Positions 1 through 12,876 of a stretch of DNA of 64,000 nucleotides are shown piece after piece. Under the pieces are notes generated by a model that was not told the origin of the DNA, searched no databases, and saw only the letters and a list, made by a program, of their open reading frames with translations. The position numbers and the translations under genes were made by a program. The DNA comes from Erinaceus europaeus (taxonomy: Eukaryota; Chordata; Mammalia; Eulipotyphla; Erinaceidae), in contig NC_080171.1 in assembly GCF_950295315.1 (NCBI RefSeq), positions 32,170,361-32,234,360 of the forward strand, read 5' to 3'. How positions within the stretch are numbered: the first letter of the stretch is position 1; the number at the start of each line of letters is the position of its first letter.

Positions 1-74
1 TCCAGCTGTTCCAAAAGCCACATCTTACACCTAGTTAATATTTTTCCCTTCATCCTTAAAATTTTTTTTTAAAT

Positions 75-268
75 TATCTTTATTCATTTGATAGACAGCC
101 AGAAATTAAGAGAGAAGGGGAGAGAGGGAGAGAGGCAGAGAGACACCTGCAGCCCTGCTTCACCACTTGCAAAGCTTTCCTCCTGCAGGTGGGGACTGGT
201 GGCTGGAACCAGGGTACTTGTGCATTGTAACATGTGCGCTCAACCAGGTGTACCACCACCCAGCCCCT
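75..268 (-). repeat. SINE-B copy
   Basis: Reverse-complement copy of the short tRNA-like SINE. On the minus strand it reads the tRNA-like head, the ACCTGCAGG-containing core, then a CT-rich body ending in an A/T-rich tail near 75. No clear target duplication was found. Confidence 0.8.
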
Positions 269-2238
269 AATTTCCTTTTTTTTAATGGCTCCTGGTGGCC
301 TTTTTTTTCCTATCCTCCCCCACAATGTTTTTTTATGAATAGAAAGGAAATACTGACAGGTTGATCCATATTCCCAGCCTGCCTGTCTTTCCCTAGTGGG
401 GCGGGGTTTTGGGGGAATCGGAGCTCCAGGACACATTGATGGGGTAGACTGTCCAGGGAAGTCTGGTTGGCATCATGCTAGCATCTGGCACCTGGTGGCT
501 GAAAAGAGAGTTAACATATAAATCCAAACAAATTGTTGGCTAATCATGAACCTAAAGGCTGGAGTAGTGCAGATGGAGAGTTGGGGGAGGGGGTCTCCAT
601 TCTGTAGATAGCTAGTAGACATATTTTAGTTAAATTCCAAAGGGCCTGTGACTATACTAGTTTTTTGTTCTTTTCCCTGAACCTGAAATCTGATATGCAG
701 GTGGAACCTAGTTATTGTCTGGGGAGGTGATGTCATGGCTGGAAAAAGGACCAGAAAGCTGGATCAGGAAAGAGAGTAGCTCCCAAATATGGGAAAGGTG
801 TCTAAATATTGTTGACTATAAACCCCATTGATTTGATCTGATCTGGGGCCCATATTCAGCTTAGGAGCCTATGTGATCTCTGCATCCCTGTTGATCCGAT
901 CTCACGTTCTGTGGTTATAAGTAGGAACATTCCAAGCTGCCCCCATATCAGGACCCATCTTCCTCAGGTGTAGCATAAGAGTATGTTGTCCATCCTCCGA
1001 AGGACATTCTCTACCATTGTTAATCCATGTTGAGGGCAGGGTCCTATGTGCGGCCCACAAAGGGGTCTGTTTTGTTGTTCCTGATAGAGATGACTGGTAA
1101 CAATGGGGAGAGAGATTTATTTGAGGTCTAGGGCCATCATGTCTGTTTGGGAATCTCAGGACTCTCCGACTAGGGCCCCAGCTGATGGGATGGCCTGATA
1201 GTGACTAAAGAGTCATCATTAAAGTATGCCAGTCTCTTGCCTTTATTCAGCTTTTGTAATCCTTGCTTTGATAAAGTTAGCTTTGGAGTGAGTGAGAGAA
1301 CTGTAATAAGAAGTAGGTGAGGAGGGTACCTAAGTCTAAGTGGACACTATTTCATTATGAACTTTATACTGACTCACTATAGACTATTGTATATTTTTGC
1401 TTTCAGGTATATATTTTGCCCTAATTTATGGATACATGTGAAGATATGCTCTATCTTATGGGACCTGGTCTATATCTAGGTTTTGGGATTTTGTTAGGAA
1501 GTGAACCTCCTGGAATGGAAGTAGAGAATACTATGAAAAGAGAAGTCTCACCTGAGTAATGAGGGTGAGGGGTTGACATTCCATGCTTGACATCTCTAGA
1601 CACAGTCTGAACTGAAGCATGCTGAGGTGTGGTACTCCTTGTGTTGATTAGGTTGGGATTAGCAGATGAGATATCATTTGGTATGAATTGAGAGAGGCAT
1701 GCAGGAAAGTGAGCCCCATCCCAGAGGTTCCTGGACTGGGGGAAATATAGGCTCTATAGAGGAAGCAGGAGGTTCCTGCTGTCTTAGTGTTTAAGAAGGC
1801 AACATGTAGTTATTGCTATAATCATATATTTGGCATTGGGTTAACTTTGAAAAATCCCTTTATTAGGATTTGCTGTATCATACACAACATCACCATAATT
1901 TATGTCCTTTGATATTATTTGTATATAGCTGTGCCACTGGTTGCTTCTGTTCTTTCTGGTCTAAGCTTTTGAGAGTCAATATATCAAAGACTCAGCCTAT
2001 GGTCTGTGCATTAAAAAGTTTGAGACATTCAATCAATTTTTCCCCTCTCACATTAGTGATTTATATGACTACAGATTAATAGGAATGTACATAAACACCA
2101 TTCCCACAACAAAAGAATGTGTCCCATCTCACCTCCCCACCCCATGAAGCCTAACATACACCCTCACCCTTAACCCAAGGTTTTTGCTTTGATGCCTTAC
2201 TCCAAATTCAGTGAAATCCTGCTCTCTGTTCTTCTTTC

Positions 2239-4160
2239 TCAACTTCTGTTTATGAGTGGGATCATCCCATACTCGTATTTATCTTTCTGACTTAGCTCAC
2301 TTAACATAATTCCTTCTAGCTCCATCCATGATGGGTCAGAGAAAGTGGGTACATTGTTTTTAATAGCTGTATAGTATTGCATTGTGTATCTATACCACAG
2401 CTTTCTCAACCACTCATCTGTTGTTGGGCACTTGAGTTGCTTCCAGGTTTTAGCTATTAAGAATTGTGCTGCTATGAACATAGGCGTACACATACCTTTT
2501 TGGTTGCATGTTATGGAGCCCTGGGAGTATATCCCTAGGAGAGTAATTACTGGGTCATATGGAAGGTCCATGTATAGCTTTGTGAGAGTTCTCCAGACTG
2601 CTCTCCACAGAGGTTGGACCAGTTTATATTCCCACCAGCAGTGCAGAAGGGTTCTTTTGTCCCTACAGTCTCTCCAGCATTTGTTGCTGCTGTCCTTTTT
2701 GATGTATGCCATTCTCACAGGAGTGAGGTGGTATCTCAGTGTTGTCTTTATTTGCATTTCTCTGACAATCAGTGACCTGGAGCAATTTTTCATGTGTTTG
2801 TTAGCCTTTTGGATCTCTTCTGTAGTGAATGTTCTGTTTATATCCTCTGCCCATTTTTGGATGGGTTCATTTGCTTTTTTGTTGCTAAGTTTGCTGAGCT
2901 CTTTGTATGTTTTGGTGATTAGTCTCTTGTCTGATGTATAGCATGTGAAGATCTTCTCCCATTCTGTGAGGGGTCTCCTTGTTTGTGTGATTAGTTTCTT
3001 TGGCTGTGCAGAAACTTTTCAATTTGATGTAGTCCCATTGATTTGTTTCTGTTTTAGTCTTCCTTGCAATTGGGTTTGTATCATCAAAGATGTCCTTGAG
3101 GTTTAGGTGGGAAAGTGTTCCACCAATGTTTTCCTCTAAGTATTTGATAGTTTCTGGTATAACATCTAGGTCTTTAATCTATTTGGAGTTAATTTTTGTT
3201 TCTGGTGAGATAAAATAGTTCAGTTTCATTCTTCTGCATGTTTCAACCCAGTTTTTCCAGCACCATTTATTGAAGAGAGCCTCATCCTTCCATTTAATTT
3301 TTTGGGCCCCTTTACCAAAGATTAGATGTTCATAGGTGTGGAGGGTTTAGTTCTGGGCTTTCAGTTCTGTTCTACTGGTCTATTTTTGTTTCAGTACCAG
3401 GCTGTTTGATGATGATGATGGCCATAGAATAGAGATACTTGGGGAGTCGGGCTGTAGCGCAGCGGGTTAAGCGCAGGTGGCGCAAAGCACAAGGACCAGC
3501 ATAAGGATCCCGGTTCAAACCCCGGCTCCCCACCTGCAGGGGAGTCGCTTCACAGGCGGTGAAGCAGGTCTGCAGGTGTCTATCTTTCTCTCCTCCTCTC
3601 TGTCTTCCCCTCCTCTCTCCATTTCTCTCTGTCCTATCCAACAACGACAACAACAATAATAACTACAACAATAAAACAACAAGGGCAACAAAAGGGAATA
3701 AATAAAATAAATATTAAAAAAAAGTTTAAAAAAAAGAATAGAGATACTTGAGATGATTTCAACACTGTTTAATTTGTTCATACTGTCTTTGTGGCCTACC
3801 ATGTTATCTGTCTTTGAGGATGTGCTGTATGGATTTGAAAAGAATATGTGTTCCAGTTTTTTTGATGTGAAGAACTCTGAAAATGTCCAGGAGGTTTAGT
3901 CTGTCCATCTCTTCATTTAATTCTCTTGTTTCTTTGTTGATCTGTCTATGAGAGTGGCGTGTTGAAGTCTCCCACTATTATTGTATTACTGATGATGTAT
4001 TTTTGTAGTTCTTTCAGTAGGTGTTTGATGTATTTAGAAGGTCCCTCATTGGGTGCATAGATGTTAATACTTGTTAAATCTTCTTGGTTGATTGATCCTC
4101 TAATCATTATGTAATGGCCTTGCCTATCTTTTATTTATTTTATTTAATTTAAAGTCTATG
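2239..4160 (-). pseudogene. L1 ORF2 relic (reverse transcriptase/endonuclease), fragmented
   Basis: Minus-strand translations show the C-terminal part of L1 ORF2p: a stretch with [14 protein letters not shown] at 2239-2793, followed downstream by the YYTAIKNN region. Further upstream-ORF2 material lies at 2950-3426 and, beyond the SINE, at 3751-4160. Stops and frameshifts break it into pieces, so it cannot encode a working enzyme. Confidence 0.85.
3426..3750 (+). mobile_element. SINE-A inserted in L1, with 16-bp target duplication
   Basis: Full-length SINE at 3442-3734: tRNA-like head starting GGGAGTCGGGCTGTAGCGCA, B box, ACCTGCAGGGGAG core, CT-rich body, AAC/AAT tail and poly-A. It is flanked by direct repeats AGAATAGAGATACTTG at 3426-3441 and 3735-3750. 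It postdates the L1 it interrupts. Confidence 0.95.
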
Positions 4161-4163
4161 GTG

Positions 4164-4486
4164 TTAGAGATGAGAATGGCTATTCCTGCCTTTAGTTATA
4201 GTATTAGCTTGTTCTACTAATTGACCTTTTAGCTCAGCTATTTCAGCTTTCAGTTCTCTAATTACCTTGAGGTAGCTAGTATTTTCCTTGAGGGTCTCAT
4301 CTGTTGTTTCCCTAATTCTGCTAGCCATTTTCCCCATAGTTGTCTTCATTTCTGTGATTATTAGGCTTATTATTGTCTACATAGTTTTCTTATCTATGGT
4401 TACTTCTGGCTGATTTGAAGTTTCTTCTGGGCTCCTGTCCTGATTCATTGTGGTAGCAGTTTTATTTGCTCTTGATTTAACCATTT
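4164..4486 (-). pseudogene. L1 ORF1 N-terminal fragment
   Basis: The minus-strand ATG at 4486 opens a reading frame (MVKSRANKTATTMNQ...) that reaches a stop near 4378. A second open piece (4349-4164) carries a heptad-like coiled coil (ENTSYLKVIRELKAEIAEL). N-terminal basic stretch plus coiled coil is the expected layout of L1 ORF1p. The rest of ORF1 and the 5' part of ORF2 are missing, so there is an internal deletion near 4160. Confidence 0.7.
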
Positions 4487-4935
4487 TTTTAAATTGATGT
4501 GGTTTTTATTTTTCTGTTCTGTTGTTCTTCAGTTGTTGTGAGTACAAGTCACACTATACTAAAGTCCTTTCATAAAGGCAGTCAGAACCCTCAGAAATCA
4601 CAACAATAGCAAAACTGCACCACCAGTCCAAGAAAAATAGCAACCAAAATCAAAAGAAAAAGAAAGATATGGGAATAAAATGTGGACCAGCTATAGGACA
4701 AGAGGGAGTCGTGGTGGCGGGAACATATATTGGAGAGTCCAAAAGAGAAGGACAAATACCAGATAATCTAACTTAGAAGTGGAACTTAAACCTGAATAAG
4801 AAAGCACAAATCAAAAGACTCTGAGAAGGAAGTACTTGAGTGAAAAGGATCATGGAAAATTGATGTGCCCATATGGCAACAACCACCCCATAAACCATTA
4901 ACCCTCCAATAAAAAAGAATCTTAGTTTCCACTTT

Positions 4936-5140
4936 AAATTGGAAGCCTCCTTGAATTAAAAATGTATATTAAGAAAAAAAAGTATAATTGGATGAATAAT
5001 AGCCTGATTCCACAAAGAACTTGCGTATTGACAGTATGTTTCTCGGACAGTTAAGTTCATCAAACTTTCTTTAATATACATTTTTATAGTAAATGTATAT
5101 TTTATCTATTAAAGGAGGTTTCCAATGTAAGAATCAGGCT
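4936..5140. repeat. Imperfect inverted repeats, AT-rich
   Basis: Three pairs of inverted segments lie within about 200 bp: ATTGGAAGCCTCCT (from about 4938) against AGGAGGTTTCCAAT (5113-5126, one mismatch), AAAAATGTATATTAA (from about 4958) against the segment at 5070-5086, and AGCCTGATTC (5001-5010) against GAATCAGGCT (5131-5140). The third pair crosses the others, so this is not one simple hairpin. It may be a decayed DNA transposon. Confidence 0.45.
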
Positions 5141-5144
5141 ACAT

Positions 5145-5588
5145 TTGTCTTGTGAAGAAAGAAAAATCTGGGAGAGGGGCAGGCAGTGGTGCACCTGCCT
5201 GTGGTGGGAATGGCCTTTGTGACTCTGAAAAGTATAACTGTCTTTCCTAGAAACTAGTGGTCTCACTTTTTTTCCAGGGCTCCGCTTTTCTTCTTAGATC
5301 TTAGACTTCTGAAAAGAAATATGAGGTGATACGGTCTGTGCTGGGGGTAGGGACTGATTTTTTACACAGTTGGGGCTAAAGGCCTTGCTGAGGTGACATG
5401 TGTTTAAAAAGAACTAAAGAGAATGAAAATGTCTGGAAAAGGGTTTCCCCGAGAAGCATATATGAGTGTGACTGGAGACAAGGTCAACAAGGGTGAGTCA
5501 GAGGAGACAGTCAGGGAGATGAGGAGAAAATGGGAACTCCAGAGTAAGATGTAAAGCCCTTAGACAGTGGAACAGATGAGTGGCACCA
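5145..5588. other. Intergenic stretch, nothing recognised
   Basis: No open frame with family resemblance, RNA gene or clear repeat boundary was seen. If FRMD3 begins upstream of this window, this is intronic. Confidence 0.5.
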
Positions 5589-5705
5589 TCTGCTTTTTGT
5601 TTGTTTGTTTGTTTGAGCACTAATCAGCTCTGCTTATGGGGGGACTGAACTTGGGACCTTGGAGCCTCCTCTTTGCATAACCATTATGCTGTCTACCCTT
5701 CCCCT
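5589..5705 (-). repeat. SINE-C copy
   Basis: Reverse copy of the third tRNA-like type, recognised by GGACTGAACTTGGGACCTTG and TTTGCATAACCATTATGCT, which recur at 21815-21930 and 58830-58925. Confidence 0.7.
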
Positions 5706-6482
5706 GACCTGCTTTGTATTCTCAAAGGGTCACCCAGCTGCTGTGTTAACAGAGCTTCTTACACTTTACAGTAATTGAGGTGAAAAAAGGTACAAAGTAG
5801 TAGCAGTGCACGTGGTAAACAGTCTGATTCCAGTGACGCTTTGAGGAAGGTAGAAACAAAAATTTCTAGTGAGTGTAAACTAGTAAAAGTGAAAGTTCTG
5901 GGCATGAGCAACTGGAAGAGCAGCCAACCAACACACTTCCATATGTACCTATAAACCACCTTGCCTTTTATCGCTGAGTTGCATGGGTATGACTTGTTTA
6001 TTCTATGCTTCCAGTGATGGGCCTTTGGGTTGTTTCCATCTTTTAATTAATGGAACAGTGCAGCTCTGAATGTCTGTGTGCACATTATTGTCAGAGTGCC
6101 CAATTGCCAGTTCTCTGCAATCAATCGCTGATCGTACGGCAGTTCTGTGTGTGAAGTGCTATCTTGCGGTTTTGCTTTGCTGCTTTCTCTAGGGACTAAT
6201 CATGCTGGACATCTCTTCCTGTGCTTACCAGTCACCTGTGCTTGTCTTGACTGTTTTGGGTCCGCTCCTTCATCCAGTTACTCAAGGCTATCAGGAAAAT
6301 AATTTTTGAGCTATGAAACTGATGACATCACTATATAAGTTTAAGGTGGACATCATCATAGTTCCACCTATTATGTAATGATTTTTTTCATTTAAGTATA
6401 TAGTTAGTAAACAATATCAAGTAGATATGAGAATAAGAAAAGGCAGAAGAAATGTTTTCTTATGATAAAGTTTATGGGACGG

Positions 6483-6640
6483 GGGCTGGACAGTGGTACA
6501 TCTGGTTGAGTGCTCATAACACCATGTACAAGGACCCCACCTGCAAAGGGCGGTGTGGGGGGGTGCAGTTCACAAGTGGTGAAACAGAGTTGCAGGTCTA
6601 TCTCAATTTCTCTCTGCACTAATAAATAAAAAATATATGG
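6483..6640 (+). repeat. SINE-B copy, degraded
   Basis: Tracks the family from GGGGCTGGACAGTGGTACATCTGGTTGAG through CACCTGCAAAGGG and GGTGAAACAGAG to a CT-rich run and AATAAATAAAAAA tail. Confidence 0.75.
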
Positions 6641-6767
6641 GATTTACTGTCTCAACTACTTCCATATACATCATGCAGTGACATTAACTGCAGTGATTAT
6701 GTTGTATATTACATCCCTGCCACTTACCTCATAGCTGAAGTTTGTGCATTTTAACTTTTTTCTTTTG

Positions 6768-7086
6768 CCTCCAGGATTATTGCTGGGGCTTGGTGCCTGC
6801 ACCATGAATCCACTGCTCCTGGAGGCTGTTTTTTTTTCTTTTGTTGCCCTTATTTATCATTGTGGTTGTTATTGTTGTTATTGATGTTGTTGGATAGGAC
6901 AGAGAGAAATGGAGAGAGGAGGGGAAGACAGAGCGGGAGATAAAGATAGACACCTGCACACCACTTGTGAAGTGACCCCCCCCCCACTCTGGTAGGTGAG
7001 GAGCCAGGGTTCAAACCAGGATCTTTAGGCCAGTCCTTGTGCTTCACACCATGTGTGTTTAACCTGCTACGCTTCCACCCAGCCCC
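6768..7086 (-). repeat. SINE-A copy with extra 3' module
   Basis: Minus-strand SINE-A: head at 7086, GT-rich tail at 6845-6895 (complement of AAC repeats). Beyond the tail, at 6770-6830, lies a module containing GGTGCCTGCACCATGAATCC that recurs next to other SINE tails (48525-48590, 50455-50515, 61965-62035). Confidence 0.85.
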
Positions 7087-7749
7087 CTCATTTTAACTCC
7101 TATGCTCTGATCCCTCACTTACATCTTTTAACCACAAATCTGATTTTATTCTGAGGGTTTTTTTTTTTAGATCCTACATATAAGTGAGATCAAATATGTG
7201 TCTTTCTCTGATTTTACTTCAGGCAATATCTTTAAAGACCATGCTTAATATGTAAAGAAATAAGGAGATAAATAACAGGATTTCCACCTCTGCCTGGGTA
7301 GTATGCTTCTAGGTAGTAGACAGGTGGAGCTCCTCTCAGTTTCTGGGATCTTTTGTCACTTTAGCCATACCCCCACGTCCAAAATCGGCCAGTTCATATT
7401 CGTGAGGCCCAGTTCAACCCTTGGGATTTGCTCAGATAAAGGTGGGCATCACTGAACCAGTCACACATCACTGTGTTAGGAGGCAGTCAGTGTTAAGGGT
7501 GGTGTTGCCTGTTATCTCTTCCTTGTAGTCACAGAGTGTTGTGCAAGGATCCTTTCATTCCTCTGGTTTTACTATGTGGCTCCTCCAGGTCTATAGTCTA
7601 TATAGTACCTCTATTTTGTCCCTTTCTTGGGATCCTATCTTCCCTATTAAATAGACGTCAAGTACTCAGTGTGAGAAGTTATGAGTAAATGTTAGTAAGC
7701 ATCCTTGCCCTATCAGAAATTTCCTTTCCTTTTTCCCAAAGACTGGGGA

Positions 7750-7977
7750 TTCAAACATTTATTTTATTTACTTATTTATTTATTAATTTTTTATTATTGG
7801 ATAGAGACAGAGGAATTGAGAGGGGAGTGGAGGAGGTGGGTAGAGATTGAGACCTGCAGTCCTGCTTCACCGCTAGCGAAGCTCTCCCCCTGCAGGTGGA
7901 AACCAGGAGCTTGAACCTGGGTCCTTGTGCACTGTAATGTGTATGCTTAACCAGGTGCACCACCACCAAGCCCCTCA
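7750..7977 (-). repeat. SINE-B copy
   Basis: Reverse copy ending at GGTGCACCACCACCAAGCCCC, with the AT-rich tail (ATTTATTTA) at 7750-7795. Confidence 0.85.
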
Positions 7978-8209
7978 AGCATTTATTTAGTACCGAGCCC
8001 TCGAGATAACCCTGGTGGCAATAAAAGAAAAAAAAAAGGAAGAAAATTCCTTTTATGTAGCTACAGCAAATGAATGGAAATGAGAAAGAAAAGGGCTTCT
8101 ATGTAAAGATGTCTGAAAGTATTTTTTTTACACAAAAATACCCACATTTTTATAAAAGTAGAAGCCGCAAAACTGTCTAAAGACTAAAAATTATATAAAA
8201 ATAGAGCCA

Positions 8210-8345
8210 GAAAAATAGCTTACTTGAATAGTATGCTTCTTTGCCAGTTGTGCAAAGCAGGTCAAGCCTAACCCTCAGTACGCTAGAGGAAGCTTCAGTG
8301 TGTGGTCCTTCTCACTCTCTCTAGAAAAGGAAAACAACAAAGTGA
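8210..8345 (+). repeat. SINE-C-like copy, degraded
   Basis: Contains the tRNA-like segment GAGCCAGAAAAATAGCTTAC, CAAGCCTAACCCTCAGTAC and a CT-rich end. It resembles the copy at 12877-13010 but is diverged. Confidence 0.45.
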
Positions 8346-8556
8346 TCACTGAATAGTAGACTTTATGATGATACTATAGCACTTTATTGAAAAGTGTTGA
8401 CTTTTAAAGGACACCATTTAAAAATGACAGCCACTACTGCGCTATAACTATATTGTTAGAGATTTGCAGACCATAACTGCATACATATATGTTGTGAATG
8501 CTGCCAACCCTCCCTTTGAGGTGTGTTGGCTAGTTTGTGTTTACTATGTTGATCTT

Positions 8557-8869
8557 AGAACTGATGAATGAGGGAGTCGGGCGGTAGCACAGTGGCTTAA
8601 GCGCATGTGGCACAAAGCACAAGGACTGACCTAAGGATGCCGGTTTGAGCTCCTGGCTCCCCACCTGCAGGGGAGTTTTTTCACAGGTGGTGAAGCAGGT
8701 CTGTAGGTGTCTGTCTTTTTCTCCCCCTCTCTGTCTTCCTCTCCTCTCTCCATTTCTCTCTGTCCTATCCAACAACAATGACATCTATAATAATTACAAC
8801 AAATTTTTTTTAAAAAGGGCAACAAAAGTGAATAAATAAATATTTTTTAAAAAAAGAACTGATGAATGA
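8557..8869 (+). mobile_element. SINE-A with 15-bp target duplication
   Basis: SINE body 8572-8854, flanked by AGAACTGATGAATGA at 8557-8571 and 8855-8869. It lies about 250 bp upstream of the FRMD3 terminal-exon acceptor, so it is intronic if that gene call is right. Confidence 0.95.
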
Positions 8870-9078
8870 AGGTCTGTTAGTAAAATGACTGTTGAAAGTC
8901 AGGATTCAGACAGAGGTTCAAGCCTAGTCTGAAAGTATTAAAGGAAGCTTCAGTGCAACTGTGGTCTCTTTCACCCTAAAAAAAAAAAATGAGGATTCTA
9001 CAGAACAGTTTCTTGGATTCTTTGAATTTCATTCTTATTCGTTTTCATCTAAAAACCTTTTTGGAAGAAGGAAATTAA

Positions 9079-9720
<642 letters not shown>

Positions 9721-11025
9721 AGGTCCTATCTCATACAACTAAGGGCTATATTCAATACTAGTGGTTAGCTTTTTGCAGCGAAGGCCTAGTTCTGAATGGT
9801 CAGGGGGCCATCCACAGTTATTGCTTTACTCATAACTGATTATTATTATTCAAACCTTTATAAGCTTGCTTTCCATATGCCACTGCACATCAATACCTTT
9901 GAATCTGATATGCTCATATAAGTTCCAGCTCTTGAAAATGACCTTTAAGTAACCAAAACCCATGTTTATTTTCATTATATTACTGACATACTCTTTATCA
10001 TATAGTACACCGAGCTGAATTAGATTTCCCCTTTTTAATAATAACACCGTTACAAGCTATGAAGCTGAGGATCAGAATTTTAGTAAAAAGCCAGTAGAAA
10101 GTTTTTGAATATAATCCTTAGTGAGAGCAGCGTCCTCTAACCATTGCCTATACAATGAAATTTACGCTGGGGTTTTGTTTCTTTTTAAATATTTTTATGT
10201 GTTCAAAATATTTTTGGTAAAGTTTTAGCAAAAAAAAAAAAAAAGAAGCCTCCTGGAGTTATTTAAGTGTAGAAATCATACGATTCATGCACAAAGGGTA
10301 TGTTGGGAATTTTCTAATGTTTTCACAACTGGTTTGTTTTTTAAAAAAAATATTTTTTGAGTGAACAATCTCATAACTTGTTACCTGCATATGAGATAGA
10401 AAAGAAGTGGGCAAAGGAACTGAGCTTCAGGTGGTCGGTCTGCCAGAGTGTTTAAAGAAGATGGCTGGTTACTTGCCTTTGTATTCTGTCTACATGGTTG
10501 GGGAAGCAGGACATTTATCTTTCAAGAAAGTGAAACATAGTTGAAAGAGACGGTAGTTACTTGCATATGACTGTATAATTAACCCAAGAGTGGAAGAAAA
10601 TGGGAATTAAGTTGCCAAAAAAAAAAATTGTGGTAGGTAAATGATCCTACGAAAGTGGCGGAAGGTATTAGATGAACTGGCACTAATATTTCTAAGTGGG
10701 GTCTATACAGTAAAAATAGATGAACTTTAAGACATGTTTTAAAGCCCTATGCCATTCATTGTTATCCTGTGGAAGGAACTTCAAAACAAGTGTATGTGTG
10801 AGAGAGGGGAAGAGAAAGGACATAGTTTGACTTGTAAATGCTGATGATCTTCTCTTGCAGTGGCCATTATACTGGTCTCCTGATATGCTAACTCATAATT
10901 AAGGCTCCCATTTCAGCTTGGCTGATGTAGCAAAATGATTCACTCACCAGACAACAGAGGGAATAATGATGCCTTTCTGTGCTGGCAGTTAACCAATGCT
11001 GTGTGTGTATGTGAGGGGGAGAGAG

Positions 11026-11073
<48 letters not shown>

Positions 11074-12560
11074 GTATGGAACACTGGGATATCTCTGCAG
11101 ATTGAAAAATGTTCCACTGCCTTCATTTACAAAATGCTCTCTCCCAAACTCCAGATTTTCCACATTGGTCATTCCAATTCTAGTCATCCAGTGAAGCTGA
11201 GTGCTTATCAGATTTCATTTTGACAGTAAGTTTTAGATGTCAGCCCAAGCAACCTTCAGTTATACAAACCTGAATTATATTTGTTAATAAATCTGTAGGG
11301 TTCTTAACATGCTTCCACTGATTTATTTTGCTTTTAAAAATGTTTTCTATAGCTTATTTAGGGAGTTTCAAATGACCAGCTTTGTACTTGAAGATCTTCT
11401 TTCCCATATCACTTTTTAAGTCATACCTCTGATGTAAGGGTGTTCCAGTATGTAGCATGTATGGAATTAATTCCTTTTCTAATCACACTTTATATTTTTG
11501 AAATTCACCTTGACCTCATCTTTTAAAAGTTATACTAAGTGATATTTTTTAAATTATGGAACTAATTATCTCCCACTGTAAAACATTTAACAGATACTAA
11601 GAGGATATATATCTTATGTAGTTTAACCATGTAGATTTATGTTAAGCAGTAATGTATTATTTTAACACTTCCCCAGTTAACTTCTCTTTACTCTTAGGCA
11701 AAGACATTTCTATGCCATAAGGAAGTTTTTAAGTGAAGGAGTTGAGAGATTAAGGCCTATTGAATCTAGACAATAACTATCCAAAGGAACCTGGAAATGC
11801 CATTTTGTTGGGATAGAATCAGAGCCTCTTAGAGATGTCCACTGCAGTTTTGTTAGAAGACAGTCACCAGTGGCCTGAATCAAGTGAGGATAGAAGACTG
11901 CTTCCAAAGATGAAGAGTATCTAATGTAGTGAGATAGAGTTCAAAGCAAGTGTGTGAGTATATGTATAGTCCATAATGCTGGCACATGATTCTGTAAATA
12001 TGTGTCTATTCACATATACACAATTAATATGCCCTCCCACAGAGCTGTGTGTGTGTTCCCCCCCCCCCGCATTAAGAAATCTGTGATGTGTTGTTCCTTT
12101 TCCCTCTCAGGTATCATAGTGGATAAAACACACAGTCTCAAAGGTTTAACTTTTCCATGAAAACCACTGTGTGTACAGTTGTGGCTAAATATACATATAT
12201 ATGGCAAATACATATACACACAATCTTGCCTCTAGTGCTAATTCAAGTTGGATCATGGAAGAAAAATGTAGGTATTGTATATTTCTGTCTGTGCTTGGAA
12301 CATATTGTAAAATGTTATGTATGTGGATTATATCTTGTGGTTTGTCTAATATTTATAAAGACAACTCTGGGAAGAATTAAAAATAATTGGACTTAACTGA
12401 AATAACTAGAGATCTGGGGGTCATGTTACCTGTGATTGGAGCCTTATCTTTGTATAGTGAAATTTGAATTTATGTCAACATCCAGATTGTTCTGTATGTT
12501 AATTTGGTGGCAGGAATCCCTAAATAAAAATACTCTGGGGAAATATGTTTCTGCAATCAT
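9721..12560 (+). other. Probable FRMD3 3' untranslated region
   Basis: Non-coding AT-rich sequence follows the stop codon with little repeat content, as expected of a 3' UTR. Candidate polyadenylation signals AATAAA occur at about 11287 (TTAATAAATCTG) and about 12522 (CTAAATAAAAATACTC). The true end cannot be set without transcript data. It contains a GA-rich run at 11012-11071. Confidence 0.45.
11005..11072 (+). repeat. (TG)/(GA)n microsatellite
   Basis: GTGTGTGTATGTG followed by nearly pure GA dinucleotides to 11070. Confidence 0.95.
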
Positions 12561-12876
12561 TTAAGGTTGGATATAGCTTGTTGGAAAGCAGAGAGATGCC
12601 ATTTAAGAATTGGAAGTGAGGTTACCTTTGAATGGAGATATGATGGGGGAATCACAGGTAGTGGATGGGATTAAACCTCCCGGGTTTAATAATAGAATTA
12701 CTGAGTGAACCCCAAGATAAGAAAGTCACAGTTTAAGGGAATTAAGATAACTAGAGAAACAGAAGAGGGATGATCAGAAGGATTTTAGAGTGTAGGCTAG
12801 GAGTGTGCCATTTGATGCCAGAGAGAGTTACATTAGACTCAGTGCTACAGCCCTTACATTAAACCTCTCTCTGGGC

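Larger units (their letters stand above)
280..4930 (-). mobile_element. L1 retrotransposon, minus strand, decayed, with long 3' region
   Basis: On the minus strand the order is 5'UTR-like sequence (about 4930-4490), ORF1 start (4486), a deletion, ORF2 relics (4160-2239), then about 1.9 kb of non-coding 3' sequence down to about 280. Parts of the left end (345-530) match the L1-3E repeats at 17.5, 19.0 and 27.9 kb. The ORF1 and ORF2 translations are recognisably L1. The reading that 280-2230 is this element's own 3' region is an inference from continuity and from the truncated copies elsewhere. The element is interrupted by a SINE-A at 3442-3734. Confidence 0.65.

Noticed and set aside
2384..2941. 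185-aa plus-strand ORF
   Set aside because: It is the antisense of the L1 ORF2 relic.
3372..3802. ORFs on either strand at 3.4-3.8 kb and similar pairs at 8.6, 15.2, 18.5, 20.1, 48.7, 49.7 and 57.0 kb
   Set aside because: All are translations of SINE-A; the same ERRGRQRGGEKDRH-type peptides recur at each copy.
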